Positions 14,855 through 22,284 of a stretch of DNA of 34,959 nucleotides are shown here, piece after piece. The translations under genes were made by a program, and so were the position numbers. Within the stretch, counting starts at the first letter, position 1, and every line of letters starts with the position of its first letter. The notes under the pieces were generated by a model. It searched no databases. It was given only the letters and a program-made list of their open reading frames with translations, and had not been told where the DNA came from. This stretch comes from Bacteroidales bacterium. GTDB lineage: Bacteria > Bacteroidota > Bacteroidia > Bacteroidales > UBA4181. The stretch is from contig JAISOY010000141.1 in the NCBI GenBank assembly GCA_031275285.1, forward strand, positions 1-34,959. Reading direction: 5' to 3'.

Positions 14855-16633
14855 ATGAATATGAAATTTTATATCGTTCTCTTTGTTGCATGTTTGCACT
14901 TATTTTCTTCATATGCCCAGGAACTTCCTCCGGTTTTCGGACAGGAGTATTCCGGCAAGGTTTTTCACGATTCACGTGCTCGGTCTTATCTGACGCCACA
15001 ACGCATTGTATGGAGAAATGATGGTGGTGGAAAACTGATCACAAATCCTGAGGGGTTATTGGAAAAAGGAAATAACGGACAAAGTGAATTAACCAACAAG
15101 CAGGTATGTACCATGCGCAGTACCACAAACGAATACGCGGCTATTCTACTTGACTTCGGAAAAGAAATACAGGGTGGTATACAGTTCGTTACTACTGCTG
15201 CCGGAAAACAAACCCCAGTAAAGATCCGCGTCCGTTTTGGCGAATCGGTAAGTGAAGCCATGAGTGATATCGGCAAGCAGGGTGCTACTAATGATCATGC
15301 TATGCGTGATTTTACCATGGAATTACCCTGGTTGGGAGTAGCCGAAATAGGAAACAGCGGATTCCGTTTTGTCCGTATTGACCTGTTGGAACCGGACCAG
15401 CAGCTGAGTCTCAAAGAGATCAATGCTGTTTTTGCCTACCGGGATATTCCTTACCTCGGTTCATTTCGTTGTAATGATGAACGATTGAACCAGATATGGA
15501 TGACCGGAGCATATACTGTTCATCTGAACATGCAGGAATATTTATGGGATGGGATAAAACGCGACCGTCTGGTATGGTTGGGAGATTTACATCCGGAAGT
15601 AATGACGGTAAGTTCCGTATTCGGTTACAATGAAGTGGTGCCCAAAAGCCTGGATCTGGCCAGGGATATCACTCCTCTTCCCGGATGGATGAATGGAATG
15701 TGCTCTTATTCTTTGTGGTGGGTGATCATTCATCGTGACTGGTATCGTTATCAGGGAAGTTTGGATTATCTGAAAGAACAACAGACCTATCTGACAGGCC
15801 TGCTTAATTTGTTGTTTACCAAAGTAGATGATTCCGGACAGGAAAAGTTGGATGGTGGCGGACGTTTTCTGGATTGGCCGTCAAGTCCGAATAAAGAGGG
15901 TGTAGATGCCGGATTACAGGCATTAATGGTGATGACATTCCAGGCGGGATCTGAATTGTGTGCCGTATTGGGAGATAAGGGCTTATCTGTAAAATGTGCG
16001 GATATGGCTGCAAAGATGCAGAAGAAAGTACCCTTTCATAATCACCTGAAACAGGCAGCATCCTTACAGGCCCTGGCAGGTATGATAACAGCAAAACAGG
16101 CGAATGAAGATGTGATTGCTGTTGGAGGAGCGAAGAATTTTTCTACTTTTTATGGCTATTATATGCTGCAGGCACAGGCGCAGGCCGGTGAATATCAGGC
16201 TGCGATGAATAATATCAGCCAATACTGGGGAGGTATGCTGGATATGGGGGCTACTTCATTCTGGGAGGATTTTGACCTGGATTGGACGAAAAATGCCGCC
16301 CGCATTGATGAGATCGTTCCTGAAGGTAAAAAAGATATTCATGCCGATTTTGGCGCCTATTGTTACAAGAACCTTCGTCATAGTTTATGTCATGGATGGG
16401 CTTCGGGGCCTACAGCGTGGCTGACCGAACACGTATTGGGCGTACAGGTAGCCGAACCCGGCTGTAAGGTATTACGTATCGAACCGAATTTAGGTGACCT
16501 GGAATGGGTGGAAGGGACATTCCCAACCCCACAGGGAGTGGTAAAGATCAGCCATAAAAAAGAGGCCGGCGGGAAAATAAAAACAGATGTAAAGGCTCCC
16601 AAAGGAGTTAAAATTATCAAGGTTTCCAAATAA
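14855..16633 (+). CDS. GH78-like alpha-L-rhamnosidase, secreted
   Basis: A 592-aa predicted glycoside hydrolase of the alpha-L-rhamnosidase (GH78) type, which would release rhamnose from plant or bacterial glycans. A signal peptide ends near SSYAQ (about residue 22). A beta-sandwich region (about 60-195, ILLDFGKEIQGGIQF) precedes the (alpha/alpha)6 barrel. Barrel text includes DGIKRDRLVWLGDLHPE, which resembles the acidic catalytic region, GATSFWEDFDLDW, and HSLCHGWASGPTAWL, typical of GH78. It is smaller than many 700-900 aa members, lacking extra carbohydrate-binding modules. It is a lone gene with a LacI-type site upstream. Rhamnose specificity is likely but not proven. Confidence 0.82.
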   Translation: MNMKFYIVLFVACLHLFSSYAQELPPVFGQEYSGKVFHDSRARSYLTPQRIVWRNDGGGKLITNPEGLLEKGNNGQSELTNKQVCTMRSTTNEYAAILLDFGKEIQGGIQFVTTAAGKQTPVKIRVRFGESVSEAMSDIGKQGATNDHAMRDFTMELPWLGVAEIGNSGFRFVRIDLLEPDQQLSLKEINAVFAYRDIPYLGSFRCNDERLNQIWMTGAYTVHLNMQEYLWDGIKRDRLVWLGDLHPEVMTVSSVFGYNEVVPKSLDLARDITPLPGWMNGMCSYSLWWVIIHRDWYRYQGSLDYLKEQQTYLTGLLNLLFTKVDDSGQEKLDGGGRFLDWPSSPNKEGVDAGLQALMVMTFQAGSELCAVLGDKGLSVKCADMAAKMQKKVPFHNHLKQAASLQALAGMITAKQANEDVIAVGGAKNFSTFYGYYMLQAQAQAGEYQAAMNNISQYWGGMLDMGATSFWEDFDLDWTKNAARIDEIVPEGKKDIHADFGAYCYKNLRHSLCHGWASGPTAWLTEHVLGVQVAEPGCKVLRIEPNLGDLEWVEGTFPTPQGVVKISHKKEAGGKIKTDVKAPKGVKIIKVSK

Positions 16634-16671
16634 GATTTTGTGCCAGAAGAAAAATTTTATTGTTAAAAATA

Positions 16672-16701
16672 GCATTATTAAAGAATAATGCATTACATTT
16701 G
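16672..16701 (+). promoter_or_regulatory. promoter box with adjoining 8-4-8 inverted repeat for the RRM gene
   Basis: GCATTATT (16672-16679) and AATAATGC (16684-16691) form a perfect inverted repeat around AAAG. TACATTTG at 16694-16701 matches TAnnTTTG and begins two bases later. The repeat therefore covers the spacer of a promoter and could be an operator. Transcription from about 16708 gives a leader of roughly 90 bases that is very rich in U. Confidence 0.45.
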
Positions 16702-16799
16702 CCTTGTTGTTTGAGAATAAAAAAAATTATAGTTTTCAGAGTACTACTGTTTTTCATTGTTTTCAACCAAAAGTATTATTTTTTTATTTTTTTATTTTT

Positions 16800-17120
16800 A
16801 TGAATATTTATATTTCGAATTTAAGTTTTAAAGTTGAAGACGGTGATTTGAGGCAGTTGTTCGAAGAGTACGGAGAAGTTTCTTCAGCTAAGGTAGTTAC
16901 CGATAAGTTTACCGGTCGTTCAAGGGGTTTCGGATTTGTTGAGATGCCCGATAATGATGCTTCTCTTAAAGCAATTGAAGAGTTAAATCAAGCCGAATAT
17001 GACGGCAGAGTGATTAATGTTAATGAAGCCCGTCCAAGGGAAGACAAACCAAGAAATAATAATCATCGTGGCGGTGGCCGTGGTGATTATGGTGACAGAC
17101 AACAAAACAGACGTTGGTAA
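16800..17120 (+). CDS. small RRM-domain RNA-binding protein
   Basis: A 106-aa single-RRM protein that binds single-stranded RNA, of the abundant small type found in Bacteroidota. RNP2 is IYISNLSF (residues 3-10) and RNP1 is RGFGFVEM (about 41-48), with the aromatic residues that stack on bases mostly retained. The tail HRGGGRGDYGDRQQNRRW is glycine- and arginine-rich. The open frame extends upstream to an ATG at 16704, but that would add a hydrophobic unrelated leader and begin before the likely transcription start, so the ATG at 16800 is chosen. A U-rich leader precedes it and a terminator follows at 17139. Confidence 0.93.
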   Translation: MNIYISNLSFKVEDGDLRQLFEEYGEVSSAKVVTDKFTGRSRGFGFVEMPDNDASLKAIEELNQAEYDGRVINVNEARPREDKPRNNNHRGGGRGDYGDRQQNRRW

Positions 17121-17138
17121 TCCGATATTTGTTTGATA

Positions 17139-17167
17139 TAAAAAGCCTCGCTAATGCGGGGCTTTTT
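17139..17167 (+). terminator. rho-independent terminator after the RRM gene
   Basis: AAAAAGCCTCGC pairs with GCGGGGCTTTTT (12 pairs, one U-G wobble) around a TAAT loop and ends in a run of five T. It lies 18 bases after the RRM stop codon and before the tsaD promoter box. This is the clearest terminator in the window. Confidence 0.9.
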
Positions 17168-17171
17168 GTTG

Positions 17172-17179
17172 TATCTTTG
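17172..17179 (+). promoter_or_regulatory. candidate -7 element for tsaD
   Basis: TATCTTTG matches TAnnTTTG, directly after the terminator and 26 bases before the tsaD ATG. The placement supports tsaD as an independent transcription unit. A -33 TTG is not clear. Confidence 0.5.
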
Positions 17180-17205
17180 GACGTTTAATTGTTTCTTAAA
17201 AGCAG

Positions 17206-18237
17206 ATGAGTATTCATATATTAGGCATTGAGTCGTCATGTGATGACACATCAGCTGCAGTGATCCGGGATGGTTATATGTTATCCAATATTATTGCTTC
17301 CCAGGAGGTACACCGGCAATATGGAGGGGTCGTTCCCGAACTGGCATCCCGTGCGCACCAGCAAAACATTATTCCGGTGGTAGATGCAGCTTTACGGCAG
17401 GCAGGTATAGGAAAAAAAGAAATCGATGCTGTGGCTTTTACACGAGGTCCGGGTTTGTTAGGTTCTTTATTGGTAGGTACGTCTTTTGCTAAAGGATTTG
17501 CTTTGGTAACAGGAGCTAAACTGATAGAAGTAAATCATTTACATGCACATATTTTATCTAATTTTATACAGGAGGAAGGAAAAGAAAAAGAATTTCCCAG
17601 GTTCCCTTTTTTATGTTTACTCGTGTCCGGAGGACATACACAGATCATTGTAATGCGTGATTACCTGGACATGGAGATTATTGGGCAAACTATAGATGAT
17701 GCTGCAGGAGAAGCTTTTGACAAATGTGCAAAAGTAATGGGGCTGCCTTATCCGGGAGGACCGGTCATAGATCGATTGGCAAAAGAAGGAAACAGTCAGG
17801 CTTTTCATTTCAGTAAACCCAGTATAAAAGAGCTCGATTACAGTTTTAGCGGATTAAAGACCTCCTTTCTGTATACTTTGAGGGACAAGGTGAAGGAGGA
17901 TCCTGATTTTATCGAAAAAAATAAAGCAGATCTTTGCGCTTCTTTACAGCGGACCATCGTGGAGATTTTGATGCATAAACTGGAAAAAGCTATCCGGCAA
18001 ACCCAGATAAAGGAAATAGCCATTGCAGGCGGGGTTGCAGCTAATTCCGGATTACGGAATGCTGTTGCAGAAGCAGCCCGTATCAATCAATGGAAAGCAT
18101 ATATTCCAGAATTCCGTTTTACAACAGATAATGCTGCTATGATTGCCATCACCGGATATTTCAAATACCAGAGAAAATTGTTTGCTTCCCAGGATATTGC
18201 CCCGACAGCCAGATACGAAGATAGCCTGTCCTTTTGA
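17206..18237 (+). CDS. tsaD: tRNA N6-adenosine threonylcarbamoyltransferase
   Basis: TsaD transfers the threonylcarbamoyl group to A37 of ANN-decoding tRNAs, acting with TsaB and TsaE. The 343-aa product has standard length and the ASKHA-fold motifs: GIESSCDDTSAAV (N-terminus), SRAHQQNIIPVVD, FTRGPGLLGSLLVG, the metal site HLHAH, LVSGGHTQI, DDAAGEAFDK, PYPGGPVID, and AIAGGVAANSGLR, ending with TTDNAAMIA. All are intact, so the gene is presumably functional and essential. It follows the terminator and promoter at 17139-17179. Confidence 0.98.
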   Translation: MSIHILGIESSCDDTSAAVIRDGYMLSNIIASQEVHRQYGGVVPELASRAHQQNIIPVVDAALRQAGIGKKEIDAVAFTRGPGLLGSLLVGTSFAKGFALVTGAKLIEVNHLHAHILSNFIQEEGKEKEFPRFPFLCLLVSGGHTQIIVMRDYLDMEIIGQTIDDAAGEAFDKCAKVMGLPYPGGPVIDRLAKEGNSQAFHFSKPSIKELDYSFSGLKTSFLYTLRDKVKEDPDFIEKNKADLCASLQRTIVEILMHKLEKAIRQTQIKEIAIAGGVAANSGLRNAVAEAARINQWKAYIPEFRFTTDNAAMIAITGYFKYQRKLFASQDIAPTARYEDSLSF

Positions 18238-18298
18238 AACTTTCATATGATCTTTTCGTATATCTGAAATAAGATATTGTAACTTAAATATAACATAA

Positions 18299-19039
18299 AT
18301 GAAACGCTTAATTATTTTAACATTTGTTTTTATCGGTATGTGTACTGTTGGTCTTCAGGCACAGACCAAAAAAAGTAAAAAAACAGCTGCCTCAACATCA
18401 ACCAATCAAACTTCAAAGAGTTCTGTGAGTTCATCATTGAGCAATATTGATATAACTGAAGCGCTGAAAGAAGCTTTGACATTGGGGGCTAACGAATCAG
18501 TCGGTATAGCATCGGTTGTGGATGGTTTTTACAAAAACCCTGAGATTTTCATTCCATTTCCTCCGGAAGCAAAAAAAATGAAAGATGCATTGACAAAACT
18601 GGGTATGAGTAAGCAGATTGCCGAATTTGAAAAATCGATGAACCGTGCTGCTGAGGAGGCGGCAAAAGGAGCACTTGATGTGTTTGTCGAAGCAATAAAA
18701 GGAATGACTATCCAGGATGGCCTTACGATCCTTAATGGTGGTGAGACGGCAGCCACCCAGTACCTGAGACAGAAAACCTATACGCCATTGAAAAGCAAAT
18801 TTTCTCCCATTGTTAAAGAGGCCATTGATAAAGTGAAAGTGACTTCCTACTGGAATCCTTTGATGACCACCTATAATAAATTACCCAGAGTGAAGAAACA
18901 AAATCCCAACCTGGATGAGTATATTACAGATAAGGCCATTGACGGACTGATGACGTTGATTGCAGAGCAGGAGGTGAAAATACGTAAGGATCCTGCTGCA
19001 CAGGTTTCAGATATATTGAGACGGGTATTTGGAAATTGA
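18299..19039 (+). CDS. DUF4197-family exported protein
   Basis: A 246-aa protein of the DUF4197 family, whose function is unknown. A signal peptide ends near GLQAQ (about residue 23), followed by a low-complexity Lys/Ser/Thr linker (about 24-48) and a helical domain. Family-like stretches are ITEALKEALTLGANESV, the FIPFPPEAKKMKDALTKLG region, and QYLRQKTYTPLKSKFSPIV. It is probably periplasmic; no lipobox is visible. The next gene starts one base after its stop, so the pair is cotranscribed, though nothing suggests a shared pathway. Confidence 0.85.
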   Translation: MKRLIILTFVFIGMCTVGLQAQTKKSKKTAASTSTNQTSKSSVSSSLSNIDITEALKEALTLGANESVGIASVVDGFYKNPEIFIPFPPEAKKMKDALTKLGMSKQIAEFEKSMNRAAEEAAKGALDVFVEAIKGMTIQDGLTILNGGETAATQYLRQKTYTPLKSKFSPIVKEAIDKVKVTSYWNPLMTTYNKLPRVKKQNPNLDEYITDKAIDGLMTLIAEQEVKIRKDPAAQVSDILRRVFGN

Positions 19040-19040
19040 T

Positions 19041-19697
19041 ATGCCGGACCTAGCTGTTATACCTTTCATACATCCATATAAAACGGTAATTCTGGCCAAT
19101 GGGGATTTTCCTGAACATCCGGAGGCATTGTTTTTTCTTCGTGAAGCGGAACAGTTGATCTGTTGTGATGGAGCAACGGAGTCTTTAGTTGATTTCGGAC
19201 TGGAACCCCATTATATCATCGGAGATCTGGACAGCCTTTCGAAAGAAACGCGGATCCGTTATCAACATTGCCTGTATCCGGATCCTGACCAGGAGACCAA
19301 CGATTTAACAAAGGCAGTTCAATTTTGCCGGGACCATCAATGGACGGATATTACCATATTAGGAGCTACTGGTAAAAGGGAAGACCATACCCTTGCCAAT
19401 ATTTCTTTATTGACCGAATACATAAAGACGACGAACGTGCAAATGATCACCAATCATGGTGTATTCGTACCTTTTACCCGGACATCTGTTTTTGAAACTT
19501 ATGCCGGACAGCAAGTGTCTGTTTTTACCCTGAAGACAGATACGGTTTTTACTTTTCACGGATTAAAATACCCGCTGGTCAGGAAAAAGCTTTTATCGTG
19601 GTGGCAAGGTTCTTTAAATGAGGCTTTGGGAGAAGAGTTTATGGTGGAAATAGAAGGCGAGGGGACAGCATTGCTTTTCCGGGAACACCGGAGATGA
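19041..19697 (+). CDS. thiamine pyrophosphokinase
   Basis: This enzyme transfers pyrophosphate from ATP to thiamine to make thiamine diphosphate. The 218-aa product has the characteristic motifs: VILANGDFP, CCDGATESL, IIGDLDSLS, the acidic DQETNDLTKA substrate motif, and LGATGKREDHTLANI. The C-terminal part (about 130-215) is the thiamine-binding beta domain. The frame could start at a TTG (19029) overlapping the previous gene, but the ATG at 19041, one base past that gene's stop, is preferred. A heptamer repeat begins at its stop codon. Confidence 0.93.
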   Translation: MPDLAVIPFIHPYKTVILANGDFPEHPEALFFLREAEQLICCDGATESLVDFGLEPHYIIGDLDSLSKETRIRYQHCLYPDPDQETNDLTKAVQFCRDHQWTDITILGATGKREDHTLANISLLTEYIKTTNVQMITNHGVFVPFTRTSVFETYAGQQVSVFTLKTDTVFTFHGLKYPLVRKKLLSWWQGSLNEALGEEFMVEIEGEGTALLFREHRR

Positions 19698-19731
19698 TTG
19701 ATAATTGATAATTGATAATTGATGATTGATA
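19697..19731. repeat. heptamer tandem repeat, five copies
   Basis: Five consecutive 7-base units ATTGATA (fourth copy ATTGATG) run from the last base of the thiamine pyrophosphokinase stop codon. The array is AT-rich and the same length (35 bases, five units of seven) as the array at 5995-6029, though the unit differs. Such arrays may vary in copy number. Confidence 0.85.
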
Positions 19732-19806
19732 AGTATCTTATATTCAAAATGATGATAAGTTCACGCACCGACATTATTATATAACTTATATTCATCACAT
19801 ACTTTT

Positions 19807-20271
19807 ATGGCAATAGAAAAGGTTAAGTTATTTTTTGAAGGTTATGGTATTGCAGATAAAGTGCAGGAGTTTGAGGTGTCGAGTGCAACGGTGGAACTGG
19901 CGGCAAAAGCGTTGGATTGTGAGCCGGCCCGCATCGCCAAGACCTTGTCATTTAAGTTGGGTGATGCTTATTTATTGATTGTGACGGCTGGTGACGTAAA
20001 GATTGATAATGCCAAATATAAAGCAAGGTTCAATGCCAAGGCCAGGATGCTTTCACCGGATGAGGTATCGAAATTCATCGGGCATTCTATCGGCGGTGTA
20101 TGTCCGTTTGCTGTGAATAAAGGAGTAGTTGTTTATCTCGATATTTCGCTGAAGCGGTTTGAAACCGTATTTCCTGCCTGTGGTAGCAGTAACAGTGCTA
20201 TAGAATTAACTATTCCCGAACTGGAGAAATATTCTGCTTATAAGGATTGGGTAGATGTGTGTAAAGGATAA
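19807..20271 (+). CDS. YbaK/EbsC-family aminoacyl-tRNA deacylase
   Basis: A 154-aa free-standing editing domain related to YbaK and the INS domain of prolyl-tRNA synthetase; such proteins hydrolyse mischarged tRNAs, often Cys-tRNA(Pro). The conserved lysine lies in RIAKTLSFKLGD (about residue 42), followed by YLLIVTAGDVKIDNAKYK and the hallmark loop GHSIGGVCPFAV (about 95-106). The pattern of the loop suits the YbaK subgroup, but the exact tRNA cannot be read. It is preceded by a repeat and followed by ddl without obvious operon signals. Confidence 0.88.
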   Translation: MAIEKVKLFFEGYGIADKVQEFEVSSATVELAAKALDCEPARIAKTLSFKLGDAYLLIVTAGDVKIDNAKYKARFNAKARMLSPDEVSKFIGHSIGGVCPFAVNKGVVVYLDISLKRFETVFPACGSSNSAIELTIPELEKYSAYKDWVDVCKG

Positions 20272-20353
20272 AATTAAGTCACCTGTAATAAGCGTAACCA
20301 ATTTGAACAATGTAACTAAAGGAAATAATAAATAGCACTGAGTATTTAAAAAC

Positions 20354-21439
20354 ATGAAGACCCGAATAGCAATTATATTTGGTGGTAAATCTGCCGAACA
20401 TGAAGTATCCGCGAGATCAGCTTCCAATATTTATCACGCGGTAGACAGAAAGAAATTTGATGTAATACTTATCGGAGTGGATAAAGCGGGTGTATGGCAC
20501 TATAATTCCATACATAGCCATACTGATTTTAACGTGGAAGAATATTTCAATAGTGCTATTCCCGTCCGGATTGACAACATTGAAAATAAGCCGGTTTTGG
20601 TGGACAAAAATACCCATCAGGTCATTTTATCTTTTGATGTGGTTTTCCCGATCATTCACGGGACTTTTGGGGAAGACGGAACACTTCAGGGACTGTTGAA
20701 ATCACTCAATGTTCCTTTTGTAGGACCTGATGTGATAGGGTCGGCCGTTTGTATGGACAAAGATGTTACCAAAAGATTGTTGCGGGATAGCGGTATTCCT
20801 GTTGCAGATTTCATTACTGTATACCGGAATGAGCGTCATGATATCTCATTCGGTAAGGTAACGGAAAAACTCGGTCTCCCGGTTTTCGTTAAGCCCTGCA
20901 ATGCAGGTTCTTCCGTTGGTGTGAGCAAGGTGACGGATGAAACATCTTTTACGTCTGCCATAGATATGGCTTTTAAATTCGATGATAAAGTACTGATTGA
21001 AGAAGCTGTTACCGGTAAGGAAGTGGAATGCGGGATCCTGGGTAATGACGATCTGCAGGTGTCTGTCGTCGGCGAGATCGTTCCCACGAAGGATTTTTAT
21101 TCCTATGAAGCCAAGTATATTGATGCCGAAGGAGCAAAGTTAAGAGTGCCTGCTGAAATTGATGCCAGGATAGCCGATGAAATTAGGCAGACTGCATTAA
21201 AAGCGTTCAGGGTTACCTGCTGTAAAGGAATGGCAAGAGTGGATTTTTTCCTGCGAAATGACCAGACTTATGTGCTGAATGAATTGAATACGCTGCCCGG
21301 ATTTACAGAGATCAGCATGTATCCTAAAGTTTTTGAAAGCACAGGTATTTCTTATGCCGACCTGATCACACAATTGGTGGAACTTGCTTTGGAAAGACAT
21401 CGACAGAACAATGAACTGCAAACAACCTTAAAAGTGTAG
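20354..21439 (+). CDS. ddl: D-alanine--D-alanine ligase
   Basis: Ddl joins two D-alanines for peptidoglycan precursors, using ATP. The 361-aa product carries the ATP-grasp features: AIIFGGKSAEHEVS at the N-terminus, FPIIHGTFGEDGTLQGLL, GSAVCMDKDVTKRLL, VKPCNAGSSVGVSKV (nucleotide-binding loop), LIEEAVTGKEVECGIL, ARVDFFLRND, and YVLNELNTLPGFTEISMYPK, which holds the magnesium ligands. The long form resembles VanA/DdlA-type enzymes rather than the short DdlB type. It ends in TAG and converges on the minus-strand barrel gene 23 bases away. Confidence 0.97.
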   Translation: MKTRIAIIFGGKSAEHEVSARSASNIYHAVDRKKFDVILIGVDKAGVWHYNSIHSHTDFNVEEYFNSAIPVRIDNIENKPVLVDKNTHQVILSFDVVFPIIHGTFGEDGTLQGLLKSLNVPFVGPDVIGSAVCMDKDVTKRLLRDSGIPVADFITVYRNERHDISFGKVTEKLGLPVFVKPCNAGSSVGVSKVTDETSFTSAIDMAFKFDDKVLIEEAVTGKEVECGILGNDDLQVSVVGEIVPTKDFYSYEAKYIDAEGAKLRVPAEIDARIADEIRQTALKAFRVTCCKGMARVDFFLRNDQTYVLNELNTLPGFTEISMYPKVFESTGISYADLITQLVELALERHRQNNELQTTLKV

Positions 21440-21462
21440 TCTTAGTGTAAATTCTGGATGGC

Positions 21463-22143
21463 TTAAGGCAGCAATTTAATTCCGATTTTTAAGTCAATAC
21501 GTGATAATCCTTCTTTCTGGTTATCCGGAAGGGTAAAGTTTCCTCCGTTCTTTTCCTTCCATTTACTCAATGATCCTCCCATATAAGCTGCTTCTATCGA
21601 AATGATAGCTCCGTTGGATATCTTGAAATCAAAACTGACGGAAGCCATCATTCCAATCGTATTTCCTTTTATATCGATACTCTGGCTGTCATAGGTAGAT
21701 GACTGCCGCTCCCTCATATAACCGGCTCCCACAGAGGGAACGAGGAACATATTCGGATTTCCCAGTTTGATCCTCCCATATAATGACGGGCCAATGTAGC
21801 TGGTTTTGAAATTGAGGGTATTGGATTCTTCATTGTTGGAATAGCCGAAATAATTATACCTGAGACCTAATCCCAGGTTATTGAAAAAGAAATAAGTGGC
21901 TTCCGCTCCGAAAATGAATCCGATTTTGGTTCCGTCAGCCAGATGATCGAATCCTGAATTTCCGGTTTCATACGATTTTCCAAACCGGTATCCTCCTCCG
22001 ATATTCAGTCCAATACGAAATGGCTGGTATTCGATTTCCTGATAGCTCAGTGTATCACTATCCGTGATGATAACGATCGTATCCTGTCCCGATAACTTTC
22101 CGGCAAATAAGAACAGAAAAAATACAAAAAGCGTCTTTTTCAT
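21463..22143 (-). CDS. outer-membrane beta-barrel protein, unknown function
   Basis: A 226-aa exported protein. A signal peptide ends near GKLSGQ (about residue 20). The rest alternates amphipathic strands such as FRIGLNIGGGYRFG, IGFIFGAEATYFF, LGLGLRYNYFGYS, NMFLVPSVGAGYM, TIGMMASVSFDFKI and a C-terminal IDLKIGIKLLP strand, the pattern of a small 8-stranded porin-like barrel. No specific family or ligand could be named. It has its own minus-strand promoter box at 22233 and a leader hairpin. Confidence 0.8.
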   Translation of the reverse strand: MKKTLFVFFLFLFAGKLSGQDTIVIITDSDTLSYQEIEYQPFRIGLNIGGGYRFGKSYETGNSGFDHLADGTKIGFIFGAEATYFFFNNLGLGLRYNYFGYSNNEESNTLNFKTSYIGPSLYGRIKLGNPNMFLVPSVGAGYMRERQSSTYDSQSIDIKGNTIGMMASVSFDFKISNGAIISIEAAYMGGSLSKWKEKNGGNFTLPDNQKEGLSRIDLKIGIKLLP

Positions 22144-22183
22144 AGGTACCTGTTATTAATGCTATTTTAATCTGTTTTTACTC

Positions 22184-22240
22184 ATCATAAGACGAAATAT
22201 GGAGAATATGATCTCCTTATGATACAATCAAACAAATATA
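22184..22240 (-). promoter_or_regulatory. promoter box and leader hairpin of the barrel gene
   Basis: On the minus strand 22240-22233 reads TATATTTG, matching TAnnTTTG. Downstream, CTTATGAT and ATCATAAG (22216-22223 and 22184-22191 on the plus strand) form an 8-base inverted repeat enclosing a GGAGA/TCTCC stem at 22201-22216. The leader RNA of the barrel gene can therefore fold. Confidence 0.4.
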
Positions 22241-22266
22241 AGATATTTTTTGATATAATGATACTT

Positions 22267-22284
22267 ATTCGTAAAATTACGAAT
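22267..22284. promoter_or_regulatory. ATTCGTA-N4-TACGAAT inverted repeat, second copy
   Basis: ATTCGTA-AAAT-TACGAAT has the same half-sites and spacing as the ArsR-GNAT operator at 7411. It spans the stop codon of the GT4 gene and lies 27 bases upstream of the -7 box for the outer-membrane barrel gene. It may be a second binding site of the same regulator; no U-tract supports a terminator. Confidence 0.45.

Noticed and set aside
16704..16799. N-terminal extension of the RRM protein to an ATG at 16704
   Set aside because: The added stretch is hydrophobic and unlike the family; it is the U-rich leader read as codons.
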